In this document: positions 1 through 9,065 of the stretch, in pieces
How positions within the stretch are numbered: the first letter of the stretch is position 1
Layout of the letters: every line of letters begins with the position of its first letter
From: a candidate division KSB1 bacterium
GTDB taxonomy: Bacteria > Zhuqueibacterota > JdFR-76 > DREG01
Direction: 5' to 3'
DNA length: 32,559 nt
Assembly: GCA_022566355.1 (NCBI GenBank)
Contig: JADFJB010000046.1
Span: 1-32,559 of the forward strand
The notes under the pieces: model-generated
The model's database searches: none
Told to the model about the DNA's origin: nothing
The model's input: the letters and a program-made list of their open reading frames with translations, nothing else
Translations under genes and position numbers: made by a program

Positions 1-147
1 TGATACAGATTTCTTTACTCGTTTAGGCTTCACTACGACCGTTACCTTGGGATGATCTGTCCAGATGATGCCACATTCTGCACAGAGGGATGATGGAGAA
101 GGGCGGCCACGACCGCCGCCTGGTTTTTTGAATTTGTGAGGTTCCAA
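1..147 (-). CDS. Partial small basic protein with a CxxC pair (C-terminus outside window)
   Basis: An open frame runs leftward from a TTG codon at 145-147 to the window edge, 49 codons with no stop. An in-frame stop lies just upstream and there is no ATG or GTG, so TTG is the only start. It has a strong AGGAG Shine-Dalgarno (complement of 155-159) about 7 nt away. The visible peptide is Gly/Arg/Lys/Pro-rich near the N-terminus, then has one Cys-x-x-Cys pair and a basic, Val/Lys-rich stretch. This could be half of a zinc ribbon whose second Cys pair lies outside the window. Local GC is higher than in the surrounding DNA. I do not recognise the family. The ribosome binding site makes it credible, but the function is unknown. 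Confidence 0.45.
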   Translation of the reverse strand, partial: MEPHKFKKPGGGRGRPSPSSLCAECGIIWTDHPKVTVVVKPKRVKKSVS

Positions 148-605
148 AGTAAACTCCTATGTGTTCCTTACAGTATCTCACAAATGCTTAATCTGTCAAG
201 CTAGTCCACCTTACTCCTTTATTGTTCGTTGAATAACATTTTCCATACCCTCGTCAAGTTTGTTACTATGATGACATGATTACTCCTGAAATTGAAGTTC
301 GACTGCTTTGTGAAAATTGCAAAAGTAATCAAAACCAATATCATCTGAAATTGTTGATGGATTTGCAATAAATGAAAATCGAGATAGAATATATCTCGCT
401 ATATTTTCACTTTCCCAACCCTTACGAAAAGATAATAAATGCGCCATATGAATACTATCTATAATTGACCAATAAATGGTAACTAATAGCTAAGTATCTA
501 AATTGTTAATTTATAGAAATTAACACCCCAAAGCTATAAGGTTTTAACTGCCCTCGCAAGAGAAACTTAACTTCTTGCAAGCAGGCAACTAGCATTTCCT
601 ATTTT
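148..605. other. Gene-poor stretch with one long hairpin
   Basis: No convincing gene is visible in this 458-nt stretch. A 31-codon plus-strand frame (276-371) starts with ATG and contains one Cys-x-x-Cys pair, but it has no clear Shine-Dalgarno. A hairpin spans 549-587: TGCC (549-552) pairs with GGCA (584-587) and GCAAGA (556-561) with TCTTGC (573-578). It lies just downstream of the lamin-tail gene stop codon on the minus strand and may stabilise that transcript's 3' end, though it lacks a T-tract. Confidence 0.4.
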
Positions 606-3167
606 TCATAGCACACCAGCAATAACCACTGTTTTTTTGATTATTCTAACGACCCCTTGCTTTTGATTCAGCGCTTTCAGAAACAGGATGTAAATACCTA
701 TCGGCAAAGATTCGCCATTGGGTTTTCTGCCATCCCAGATCAATTCCCTGTGGCTGCCGGAAGGTGCGTTGTTCAGTAAATCCGCCACTTCTCTGCCAAG
801 CATATCAAAAACTTTTAACGACACAAAAGCGGTTGTAACCGGCAAGTTGTATTGTATAATGGTTACATCTTCATGGCCATCGCCATCCGGTGAAAACGGA
901 TTGGGGGCCGATGATAAGTTGGCATCGTCCGGCAATTTGTCGACGAATACAGAATTAATTTCCCCGATGGTTGAGCCAGTTACCGATGCGCTGGATGCCC
1001 AATTACTGGAATCCTGGCTGCTTAGTTCAGGATTAATTCGCTCCAGTGAAACGCCGGATTCGCCACCCCAACCGGATGTATAAAACACGTCATCGATAAT
1101 CGTATCTGCAAAATCTTTCAGTTGCAGATGGTCTTCGTCATTGTTTAAGGATGGAAAGGATTTTGGGACCAATAAAAGCGCAGCCAAAGAATTTATGATT
1201 AAAGAATCACCCGCTACGACTAAATATTCGCCAGGATTGAGAAAGATAAATTCCTCCGTTAAAATAGTTCTTTTCCCGGTAATTTTTTCAAAGATAGACC
1301 AACCTGTTAATTGAATTTGCACACTTGACCGATTGTAGAACTCGATCCATTCCGGCTCATTGCTAAAAGGCCGGTACATAATTTCGTTGAGTACAATTGC
1401 AGAAGGTTCATAGCCTATTTTCAGGATCTCCCGGTCATAATTGTTTCTGTCATTATTATCATTTTCAGTCGTGGCTAAAACAGATATCACTTCATAACCG
1501 GAAGGCAGGTTCGGAAGTTGAACAGAAAATTGCAGGGAGTCTTCTACATCAATTGCTTGTTCTACCAGCTCATAGTGAATGGTTTCTTCCGGTTGTGCTA
1601 AAGAATCCGAATTCCGATCGATAAAGACAAACATCTCAAACTTGTCAATCGGTTCCCTGCCTGAATTGGTTAGGGTAAGGTTAAGTTCTGCTCGTTCCTG
1701 GTATGAAATTGGATTGGGAGATAGTTCCAGACCGGTTATCGCCAAATCCCTCTGCAGAGGACTGGAATTATTCATCAGCCCGGCAGTGCCTCCTGCTATT
1801 TCGCTTAATTTCCAGTTGCTGCTATCTAATCCGGAACGTTCAGCCCAACGGCGTTCCAAAGAGAAATTTCTTTGCTTGCCCCATTCAGGTTTATATCTTG
1901 CCGCATCTATGGATTTTCCGGAAGCATCAAACAGAAAAAGTTCACCGCCGTTATTTCGCAGAGATGGAAAACCACGCAACCATTTTGCATTCCCGATAAA
2001 ATCAGATACCCAGCCAGAATCCGAACTGACACCTAAATATTCTTTTGGTTGAATGATTTCTTCATCGGTAATGAAGATTGACTGAGAGTTGTCATTCGTT
2101 TGCGACAACTGCCAGTCAATAAGATTTACCGCTAGTGAAGTTGGATTATACAGTTCTATCCATTCTGCTTCTCCAACATTAGGGAAATACATCCATTCAT
2201 TGACAACAATACTGCTTTCTTCATATGGAATGAGTATGATATGTTCGATAGAATTGTTGGAAGTATTCTCATCATTCTCGAAAATACATTCAAAATAATA
2301 ACGCCAACTTCCTGCCGTGGTTATGCTTGTCGATGCGGAAAAAAGCAGCGAATCACCCGGCGACAAATCTGTGGAAATTTCATCAAAGAGGTAAGTAGAG
2401 TCTGATGGCAAAGAATAGTGGTCCACAGTTCCAATCAACCGAAATTCTTTTGCGGTTATTACACCAATATTTCGGACAACAAAACTTAAAGTAAACTCAA
2501 CACCAAATTGCGGCGGAGTGTCTGGGGATGAAATCAACTCCAAACTGATATCCAAATCACCGGGAGACACACTGTTTCTAAAACCCGGTGTTCCAAGCAA
2601 ATTTTGGCTATCGGCCCAATTGTCAAGTTCATTTTCCGCACTCAGGATGATTTTCTCATCGGAATGCCCTGCCTGGTTGCCGACAGAATAAGAATAGCTA
2701 TCGACAATTTGTCCATCCGGATTCAATAAGACCACGTGTTTCGAAACTGAATTCGTCCAGCCATTCCTGCCAAAAGTAGCGCCATCGATTGTTAAAACGA
2801 CTGCGTTGTCCGGAATTAAATCATCGTATGAATTCGAATGGTCAAAATAACCGGCATCTAAAATCAAACCAAAAGTTCCGGGAGGGAGCGTCATTCCTTC
2901 ACCGGCATCTACAATCTCGTCAAAGCTTGTACTGTCGCCAATTTGCCAGCCTGATAAATTGATAGAATCTGTTTGAGAAAGATTGTAAATTTCAACGAAT
3001 TCGTCATAAAATTCTGACCCAGTTGGGTCGAACATCACTTCTGATAAAGTAATATTGACATCAGGTTGATGTCTGGGCATAAAAGAAGTTAAAAGGTTAA
3101 AAAGAAGCAGCGTGAAAAGCAATTGAAATTTCACAAATGAAAGGTTTAAAAATCGGTGGATCAACAT
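606..3167 (-). CDS. Secreted lamin-tail-domain protein with a FlgD-like/type IX C-terminal domain
   Basis: 853 residues. An N-terminal hydrophobic segment (about residues 11-29, after His/Arg/Lys) looks like a signal peptide. Three lamin-tail-like domains follow, each opening with a 'xxExMxxP...E(W/F)(I/V)E(L/I/F)YN' pattern: about 38-165, 318-425 and 589-700. CARDB-like beta-sandwich spacers lie at about 205-310 and 475-585. The C-terminal 100 residues (from about 752) show 'APNPFSPDGDG', then 'VFDMLGREV', 'WDGR' and 'GIYILFL', the FlgD-like Ig fold often used as a type IX sorting signal. The ATG start has an AAAGGGGG Shine-Dalgarno at 3172-3179. It lies 54 nt downstream of the VWA gene and is probably cotranscribed. 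Inference: a cell-surface or extracellular multidomain adhesin-like protein of unknown ligand; no catalytic motif is seen. Confidence 0.85.
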   Translation of the reverse strand: MLIHRFLNLSFVKFQLLFTLLLFNLLTSFMPRHQPDVNITLSEVMFDPTGSEFYDEFVEIYNLSQTDSINLSGWQIGDSTSFDEIVDAGEGMTLPPGTFGLILDAGYFDHSNSYDDLIPDNAVVLTIDGATFGRNGWTNSVSKHVVLLNPDGQIVDSYSYSVGNQAGHSDEKIILSAENELDNWADSQNLLGTPGFRNSVSPGDLDISLELISSPDTPPQFGVEFTLSFVVRNIGVITAKEFRLIGTVDHYSLPSDSTYLFDEISTDLSPGDSLLFSASTSITTAGSWRYYFECIFENDENTSNNSIEHIILIPYEESSIVVNEWMYFPNVGEAEWIELYNPTSLAVNLIDWQLSQTNDNSQSIFITDEEIIQPKEYLGVSSDSGWVSDFIGNAKWLRGFPSLRNNGGELFLFDASGKSIDAARYKPEWGKQRNFSLERRWAERSGLDSSNWKLSEIAGGTAGLMNNSSPLQRDLAITGLELSPNPISYQERAELNLTLTNSGREPIDKFEMFVFIDRNSDSLAQPEETIHYELVEQAIDVEDSLQFSVQLPNLPSGYEVISVLATTENDNNDRNNYDREILKIGYEPSAIVLNEIMYRPFSNEPEWIEFYNRSSVQIQLTGWSIFEKITGKRTILTEEFIFLNPGEYLVVAGDSLIINSLAALLLVPKSFPSLNNDEDHLQLKDFADTIIDDVFYTSGWGGESGVSLERINPELSSQDSSNWASSASVTGSTIGEINSVFVDKLPDDANLSSAPNPFSPDGDGHEDVTIIQYNLPVTTAFVSLKVFDMLGREVADLLNNAPSGSHRELIWDGRKPNGESLPIGIYILFLKALNQKQGVVRIIKKTVVIAGVL

Positions 3168-3221
3168 ATTTCCCCCTTTAGTTTAGTCATTTATTTTAGT
3201 TGACTTTAGAATTACATCATT

Positions 3222-5432
3222 TTAAAGCATACCCCGTCGGCGTCTTATCGTCCATTCAATGGCAAGAAAAAACAGTGGGATAAACAAAGACCACCACAAA
3301 TTCCAAAGATTAATTTCTCGATTTATAGTTCTAGCCCTGCCTTCTGCATTCAGATTTTCTGCAAGTTCACCAAAATTCGCTATAGTATAATATGAACCAC
3401 CACTTATATTTGCAACTCGTTTAAGCAGAGCTTCATTCATCTGTGTCTGTTGAAATTCGATTTCAAACGCACCTACAGAGAACTTACCACTATCTGCACC
3501 AAAAAACTGATCCTCCCGATTTGCTTCTGCACTAAAATCATAATCACCACCCTGGAATATTCTAAATTGGATTTCATACTTTCCGTTTCCCATGGGTTCA
3601 AGTATATATTCCTTTTCTTCATCTTGGTGTTTAACTTGCAGCTTAACTAGGGCATTGTCAACCGGTTGATAATCTTGAGTATATACCTGGCCCAGAACAT
3701 AGACTTGTTCTCCACTCCGATAAACCAGTTTATCTGTTGAGATTTTTACTTGTTTAACTTCCTCCCGGGTTACAAGCCATCTAATAGACCTTTGAAGAAA
3801 CCGCACAAGCATTTCGTTTGTTTTTCCGACTCCCCACATTAATAAATCCCAACGCCAAAATCCATAGCCTAGCAGTGCCAGTGATTTTTGTCCATCAAAC
3901 TGACGCGTTAATAGAATGGGTTTTCGGGATGCAGCTGTTTCAGGTAACTTGGACATGCTTGGTTCAATGGTTAGTAATACTTCACTGTCCGGTTTCTTTT
4001 TAAAATTATTCAGAAAAGTGAATATAGGTGGTAGATTATTCCACATTGTTTGATTAGCACTACGATTGTCTGATATGAGTATTAGCGGTGTATTTTCACC
4101 AGCAATTGTCGGATCGACAACTACTTCTTTAACAGATTTTGGAGTTGCGGATATTTGAAATGGCAACACTTCATTAAATTGACTGAGTGCTGCGATATGA
4201 AGATTTGGAGCTTCTATAAAATACAATGGTTTCTTTTTACGAATAAGGTTTTCCTTTAAAAAATTCAACAGGTCAATTTGAATAGGCCAGCGGGGGAAAC
4301 CAAGGAATACCAGCAAATTAAAATCTTCTCTAAGAATCGAATTCACCTTTGCTTTTGTGTAATATCCACCGCCTTTTTTCTGAATAATTGTAAACAATTC
4401 AATATTTTCATCATTGTTTAAGGCTTTCTGAATAAACTTCAAATCCAAACTAGGTTCTCCGGCAATAAGCAGGACTTTAATTTTGCTTTCGAGAACTTTT
4501 ACAAACAAACTGCGGAAATTATTTTGAGAAGTAAACTCGTCTTGTAATGCAGGTATCTCAATTTTATACTCATGAAAACCGGGTTTTTGTGGTGTAAAAT
4601 GCAATCGGTGGACTTGCTCTTGTCCATCACTGCCTAATCTAACTAATTTGCGATCAATCACCTCATCGCCCTCTTTTAACAGTAGATCAATTCGATTTCC
4701 TTCAAACCCTTCGTGTTTTACCGTAATATCTATTGGCACACGATTATTTGTATATACAATATCATTGGTTGCAACCCTTTGTAGTATGATGTCTTTTTTG
4801 ATACTTGGATCCCCAATACCAATCGTATGAACGGGTATTCCATAACGCTGGACAAAAAACTCAGGATTTTCGCCAGTATTGTAATTGCCATCACTTATAA
4901 GGATTGCGGATGTATAATGGCCGTTAAGAAGTTGCTTCTTACCTAAATCCAATGCCCTGCTAATATCGGTGCCTTCACCATCAAATTTTAAAGAATCCGC
5001 ACTTTTGTAGGAGAAGTTTGTATCAATTCCGGTCGAAAAGGGATAAAAATGTAAATTAAACTTGCTCTCAAGGTTTTCCCAATTACTTGCTTCTAAAAGT
5101 TTTTGGACACTTATTGCTCGTTTTTCATTATCATCTTCTATCTGCAGGCTTTTGGATTTGTCGATTAGGATTGCCAGATCCGGCTTTTGGATAAATGTAT
5201 CCTGGATATTTATTATCGGGTGAAAAATCAGTGTTATAAATCCTAACAAAGCACAAAAACGCAGAATAAAAAGGATATTGCGAAGAGTGCGGCTCGTAGG
5301 CGGTGTTGTTTCATTGTAAATAAAATAACTGAAAATTAAAGCAAATAGAGCTAATAAAATTAGCAGCCAAACTGATCCTTCTATGGAAATATTAAAATCA
5401 AGTTGGGCAAGATAAATAATCAGCGGCTTCAT
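3222..5432 (-). CDS. Membrane-anchored VWA-domain protein (BatA-like architecture)
   Basis: 736 residues. Two transmembrane helices lie near the N-terminus (about 20-39 and 52-71) and one near the C-terminus (about 713-728), followed by a basic cytoplasmic tail. A von Willebrand type A domain follows the second helix. Its MIDAS metal site looks complete: Asp91-x-Ser93-x-Ser95, Thr155 in 'GEGTD', and Asp181 in 'LISDGN'. The middle (about 310-540) resembles the glutamine-amidotransferase-like domains found in such proteins, without an obvious catalytic Cys, and a beta-rich region follows (about 560-660). The start overlaps the tsaD stop by 4 nt (ATGA), so translation is probably coupled. The family is common in FCB bacteria; its role (envelope homeostasis or protein interaction) is not established from sequence. 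Confidence 0.8.
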   Translation of the reverse strand: MKPLIIYLAQLDFNISIEGSVWLLILLALFALIFSYFIYNETTPPTSRTLRNILFILRFCALLGFITLIFHPIINIQDTFIQKPDLAILIDKSKSLQIEDDNEKRAISVQKLLEASNWENLESKFNLHFYPFSTGIDTNFSYKSADSLKFDGEGTDISRALDLGKKQLLNGHYTSAILISDGNYNTGENPEFFVQRYGIPVHTIGIGDPSIKKDIILQRVATNDIVYTNNRVPIDITVKHEGFEGNRIDLLLKEGDEVIDRKLVRLGSDGQEQVHRLHFTPQKPGFHEYKIEIPALQDEFTSQNNFRSLFVKVLESKIKVLLIAGEPSLDLKFIQKALNNDENIELFTIIQKKGGGYYTKAKVNSILREDFNLLVFLGFPRWPIQIDLLNFLKENLIRKKKPLYFIEAPNLHIAALSQFNEVLPFQISATPKSVKEVVVDPTIAGENTPLILISDNRSANQTMWNNLPPIFTFLNNFKKKPDSEVLLTIEPSMSKLPETAASRKPILLTRQFDGQKSLALLGYGFWRWDLLMWGVGKTNEMLVRFLQRSIRWLVTREEVKQVKISTDKLVYRSGEQVYVLGQVYTQDYQPVDNALVKLQVKHQDEEKEYILEPMGNGKYEIQFRIFQGGDYDFSAEANREDQFFGADSGKFSVGAFEIEFQQTQMNEALLKRVANISGGSYYTIANFGELAENLNAEGRARTINREINLWNLWWSLFIPLFFLAIEWTIRRRRGML

Positions 5433-6439
5433 ACCGATTCAATCAACTTTAAATTCGGAACAGCATCAAGTTCAAAACCTGAGGTTTGACCTTGATTCAA
5501 ATGAAACAACCCGGCTTTGCCAATCATTGCAGCATTATCCGTACAAAAATCCGGAGAAGGGAAATATAATTCAATATTTTCAACTTCAGCCTTTTCCTGA
5601 AAGCACTGCCGCAAATAAGAATTCCGGGCAACACCACCAGTAAGCACTACAGTTTTCACCTCATTTATTTTCGCAGCAAGCATCGTTTTTCTTAAAAGAA
5701 CATCGGTTACGGCAGCCTGAAAACTGGCTGCGATATCTGCAAGTTTGTCTTTAATAAAATCTTCAGATTTCGAATCCAGATAATACAATATAGACGTTTT
5801 TATTCCACTAAAGCTAAAATCTAAGCTATCTTTATGAAGCCAGGAGCGTGGAAACTTATGGAAGTTCTCATTGCCGGATTTTGCGATCCGATCGATGACA
5901 GGGCCCCCCGGATATTCCAGGTTTAGCATTTTTGCAACTTTATCAAAAGATTCACCAACTGCGTCATCGATTGATTGTCCAATCACCTGATAGTTTCCCC
6001 AATCTTTCATTAGAATAAGTAAGGTATGCCCTCCGGAAACAAGCAATAAAACTAGTGGAGCCTTGATTGATGGATGATCTAGTAAACTAGCAAAAATATG
6101 TCCCTCGAGATGATTTATTCCAATAAAAGGAATATTAAGCGCCAAAGCCATTGCCTTTGCAAAATTCACCCCCACTAAAAGTGCTCCCGCAAGGCCCGGG
6201 CCGTTTGTAACAGCAATTGCTTCCAAATCAGACTTCTTGAAATTTGCTGTTTGGAGGGCCTCCTCAACTGTTGGTATAATAGCCTTGAGATGTGCTCTTG
6301 AAGCCAATTCCGGAACTACCCCACCGTATTTTCTATGGACATCCAATTGGGAATAGACGATACTACAATATAGCTTTTCTTCATCAATTATTGCTGCCGC
6401 TGTTTCATCACAAGATGTTTCAATCGCAAGTATTAACAT
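5429..6439 (-). CDS. tsaD: tRNA N6-adenosine threonylcarbamoyltransferase TsaD
   Basis: 336 residues, the usual length. It transfers the threonylcarbamoyl group to A37 of ANN-decoding tRNAs in the cytoplasm, together with TsaB and TsaE. The sequence opens with the ASKHA nucleotide-binding motif 'LAIETSCDET'. Metal-ligand histidines are His110 and His114 in 'INHLEGH', and the C-terminal metal Asp is about residue 301 in 'CTDNAAMIG'. 'LLVSGGHT' and 'LTGGVARN' are both present. The ATG start has only a weak Shine-Dalgarno. The ybbR-like stop codon is 1 nt away, and the 3' end overlaps the VWA gene by 4 nt, so this is an operon. No tsaB or tsaE is visible here. Confidence 0.97.
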   Translation of the reverse strand: MLILAIETSCDETAAAIIDEEKLYCSIVYSQLDVHRKYGGVVPELASRAHLKAIIPTVEEALQTANFKKSDLEAIAVTNGPGLAGALLVGVNFAKAMALALNIPFIGINHLEGHIFASLLDHPSIKAPLVLLLVSGGHTLLILMKDWGNYQVIGQSIDDAVGESFDKVAKMLNLEYPGGPVIDRIAKSGNENFHKFPRSWLHKDSLDFSFSGIKTSILYYLDSKSEDFIKDKLADIAASFQAAVTDVLLRKTMLAAKINEVKTVVLTGGVARNSYLRQCFQEKAEVENIELYFPSPDFCTDNAAMIGKAGLFHLNQGQTSGFELDAVPNLKLIESV

Positions 6440-6440
6440 T

Positions 6441-7376
6441 TTAATCGAACTTTAATTCAAATTTGTCAGGGGAAATATCAAAATAAGTTAAATCGGCCGG
6501 CAATTCAATATAAGGCAACAAAAATATTTCACCGGTTATTTTATATTCACCATAGTCCACATAAGCAAGAATATCGTTTTTATTCATGGAGTCAATGATT
6601 TCTATTCCACCCTTTATTTTCAATGAAAGTGTGGAAGGCAATACAGATGCTTGAACTCCAATTGGTGCGTTGAGAACTTTTATTGAAATATCTAAAAATT
6701 CCTTTTCTTCCAGCAGTTGAACATCAGCAAAATATTTTGTCGACTGTATATCCATTGACAAGTCTTGCGGATATGGGTTTATTAATTCAATTTCTCCGGA
6801 TACATCAGAAACAACATTTTCAAATTTCAAATCAGCAGTTACTATAAAGTTAGTTTCTTCGATTAACCTTTGTGGCCCAGTAAGCAGTACTCTCTGGGGT
6901 TGTACTTTTATTCCACCTACTATGGTGTAACCCAGCGCAATCTGAATATGGATTTCATGGTTTATTAGTGTTTCTTTTGTGTGGATCGGTTCAATAAAAA
7001 ATACTAATGTATCTTTATCAACAAATTTTATAGGTGTAAGGTTGGTTGTAGAGGCAGGTAATTTTAAATTATTAAGATTTAGTTTTACATTAATAGGAGA
7101 TTTAGTTTGATGTGCAATGTCAACATTAATCTCTATTTTAGCATTGATTAAAGCTCGCAGAAGCAATTTTCCGCTTCCCTGAATTTGAACCCCTATTTTT
7201 TTCGTATAGTTTTTTAAAACAACATAGTCTTTAGGTTGATTTATTAATACGACTTGAGCTTGAAAGATATGTTCATATTGCTTTTCTGTTACGGCATACA
7301 ACCATATGAAGATAGCAATTATTATGATCATTATGCGGATCCTATAGTTACCGATAATTGACAATCGTCTCCACAT
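6441..7376 (-). CDS. YbbR/CdaR-like domain protein, single-pass membrane
   Basis: 311 residues. A short basic N-terminus is followed by a transmembrane helix (about 14-31) and then an extracytoplasmic region built from repeated YbbR-type beta modules of about 80 residues. A 'GYTIVGGIKVQPQRVLLTGP' block is typical of these repeats. In Firmicutes, YbbR (CdaR) controls the membrane diadenylate cyclase CdaA and its gene usually follows cdaA. No cyclase gene is adjacent here, so a c-di-AMP role is only family knowledge. The ATG is preceded by AAAAGGG with about 7 nt spacing. It lies just downstream of the terminator at 7400-7430 and 1 nt from tsaD. Confidence 0.75.
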   Translation of the reverse strand: MWRRLSIIGNYRIRIMIIIIAIFIWLYAVTEKQYEHIFQAQVVLINQPKDYVVLKNYTKKIGVQIQGSGKLLLRALINAKIEINVDIAHQTKSPINVKLNLNNLKLPASTTNLTPIKFVDKDTLVFFIEPIHTKETLINHEIHIQIALGYTIVGGIKVQPQRVLLTGPQRLIEETNFIVTADLKFENVVSDVSGEIELINPYPQDLSMDIQSTKYFADVQLLEEKEFLDISIKVLNAPIGVQASVLPSTLSLKIKGGIEIIDSMNKNDILAYVDYGEYKITGEIFLLPYIELPADLTYFDISPDKFELKFD

Positions 7377-7399
7377 ATTAAAGCCCTTTTGCCTGGTAT

Positions 7400-7430
7400 A
7401 AAAAAGGGTAAAGCCTGAAACTCTTTACCC
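7400..7430 (-). terminator. Intrinsic terminator after the zinc-ribbon small gene
   Basis: On the minus strand an 8-bp perfect stem, GGGTAAAG (complement of 7423-7430) with CTTTACCC (complement of 7406-7413), has a 9-nt loop and is followed at once by a run of T (complement of the A run up to 7405). This is a classic Rho-independent terminator about 30 nt before the ybbR-like start. It separates the ribosomal-protein side from the ybbR-tsaD side. Confidence 0.85.
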
Positions 7431-7460
7431 TAAAATTAACCGCTCCTATTTTATGACGTA

Positions 7461-7655
7461 CTATTTTCTCGAACTAGTAATTTGCTTTCCGAAGCTTACT
7501 TCTCCATTATCAATTCGAATATTAAATCCACATTCCGGATTTGAACAAACCCAAGCTTTGTATAGAATTGATGCTCCTTCCCTTCCATAATCTGATAGTG
7601 GAATAAGTATACCGGCTGAACACTTCAAACACTCTGGAAATTGTATTTGCTCCAT
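7461..7655 (-). CDS. Small zinc-ribbon-like protein, 64 aa
   Basis: 64 residues with two cysteine pairs, Cys9-x-x-Cys12 and Cys37-x4-Cys42, separated by a beta-prone stretch: a zinc-ribbon arrangement. There is no signal peptide or membrane segment, so it is presumably cytoplasmic. The ATG has a good AAAGGA Shine-Dalgarno 5 nt upstream, and a strong terminator lies about 30 nt after the stop, both supporting a real gene. It lies 157 nt downstream of the DUF3307 gene, so it could be the last cistron of that operon or its own unit. I cannot name the family; a nucleic-acid or protein-binding role is inference from the Cys pairs. Confidence 0.7.
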   Translation of the reverse strand: MEQIQFPECLKCSAGILIPLSDYGREGASILYKAWVCSNPECGFNIRIDNGEVSFGKQITSSRK

Positions 7656-7812
7656 TATTTTCCTTTCCAGATCATTGCAATTCGCATAATTGGTTTATGG
7701 GCTTTGAGATAATTCATAATTTCATACATAATTTATTAGCAATTTATCATAATAACTGAAAAACAAATTCAATAAAATTAAACTATTTCATAAATTCAAT
7801 ATATTTTATAAA

Positions 7813-8523
7813 TTAGGATATTAAAACCGTAAAAAGCCACACCGATGCTATTGTCAGCCCTATACTTAGCCAGAATTCCCTTAAATCACTTTTCTCTCCA
7901 AATATAAATCTCATTAAAATACCTAACGGGATTATAATCAAGTACCAACTTTGTAAGAATATTCCAATCGCAATACATGCGCGTTCAATATAACCCCATT
8001 TTCGTTCTGCTACCGAGGGGAATTGCCAATGAGGTCTTTTCAGGCCCTTAAAGTAAGCATAATAATCGTTAATTATAAAATAGTTCATCGGAGTAATTGC
8101 AAATACAATGAATACAAATCCGGACATGGGTTGAATATAGTCTAATCGACTCCAAATGCCAAATGTAGAGCCATCTATTTGAGGGTACAAATAATAAAAG
8201 AATAAGGCAGCTGCAAAAGCAGTTGAAACATGTAATACCTGGTCCAGTATAAATAAAGGAAAATTATCCGCAATGCCAATTTCTGTCAGTTTAATTTTCG
8301 AATAATCGTAAATATAATGAGATATTACTAAAGCAAGAAAGATAAACCAATATAATGGATACTTCAGGTAGGGTATCGTAAAAACTAAATTGCATAAAGA
8401 CCAAATTCCGACATGCAGCCAAAGCCCCCCTTTAATCATTTTTTTAACATAAAACACACGATCAGTTTGTAGGGGAAAATCTCCGATCAAATGGGCTAGC
8501 AACAGAAGCCAGAATAAATTCAT
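7813..8523 (-). CDS. DUF3307 family multipass membrane protein
   Basis: 236 residues, hydrophobic, with about five or six predicted membrane segments. The N-terminal signature 'LLLAHLIGDFPLQTD' and a later 'SHYIYDY' are the conserved His/Asp motifs of DUF3307. The biochemical function of the family is not established. The ATG has a GAGG Shine-Dalgarno about 4 nt away. It follows rplI by 56 nt on the same strand, so it is probably the distal gene of the ribosomal-protein operon. The His/Asp motifs near a membrane interface hint at metal binding, but that is inference. Confidence 0.8.
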   Translation of the reverse strand: MNLFWLLLLAHLIGDFPLQTDRVFYVKKMIKGGLWLHVGIWSLCNLVFTIPYLKYPLYWFIFLALVISHYIYDYSKIKLTEIGIADNFPLFILDQVLHVSTAFAAALFFYYLYPQIDGSTFGIWSRLDYIQPMSGFVFIVFAITPMNYFIINDYYAYFKGLKRPHWQFPSVAERKWGYIERACIAIGIFLQSWYLIIIPLGILMRFIFGEKSDLREFWLSIGLTIASVWLFTVLIS

Positions 8524-8579
8524 GCTTCCTCATTTCACAGAATGCCGGACATCACATACACTATTTGATTCAATGGACC

Positions 8580-9023
8580 TTATTTCTTAACAACCCAGAC
8601 TTTTACGGTAGCCGTGACTTCCGGATGCAACTTAACCGGAATTGAATAGATACCTAAATTCTTAATAGGTTCTTCGAGCTGAATTTTCCTTTTATCAACC
8701 TCAATCCCCTTTTCAATTAATGATTCGTTAATATCTTGCGAGGTGACAGAGCCGAATAACTTGTCTTCTTCACCGACTGCTACAGATATGGTGCATGAAA
8801 CCTTTGCTAACATGTCCGCTAATTTTTCTGCTTGCCTTTTCTCTTTTTCGGTTACTATTAAGAGATACTTCTTTTCTTCTTCAAATCTACGTAAATTCCC
8901 TTTTGTTGCTTGGTATGCCACTCCTTTTGGAATAAGATAATTTCTAGCAAATCCATTTTTTACTGTGATTACTTCACCTGATTTTCCTAAGCTTTCATAA
9001 TCTTCTTTTAGGATTATTTTCAT
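8580..9023 (-). CDS. rplI: 50S ribosomal protein L9
   Basis: 147 residues, normal length. The N-terminal RNA-binding domain shows 'MKIILKEDYESLGKSGEVITVKNGFARNYLIPKG', the L9 signature. A Lys/Glu-rich connecting helix (about 45-75) leads to a C-terminal domain ending in a beta strand. The protein binds domain V of 23S rRNA at the base of the L1 stalk. The ATG has AAGGAG about 11 nt upstream. It lies downstream of rpsR (42-nt gap) in the standard rpsF-rpsR-rplI order. Confidence 0.97.
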   Translation of the reverse strand: MKIILKEDYESLGKSGEVITVKNGFARNYLIPKGVAYQATKGNLRRFEEEKKYLLIVTEKEKRQAEKLADMLAKVSCTISVAVGEEDKLFGSVTSQDINESLIEKGIEVDKRKIQLEEPIKNLGIYSIPVKLHPEVTATVKVWVVKK

Positions 9024-9065
9024 AAATAAAAAGACTCCTTAATTACCAATCATTTTATTGCGTTA

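Noticed and set aside
276-371. 31-codon plus-strand frame with a CxxC pair
   Set aside because: No clear Shine-Dalgarno and too short to support as a gene; mentioned only within the gene-poor stretch.
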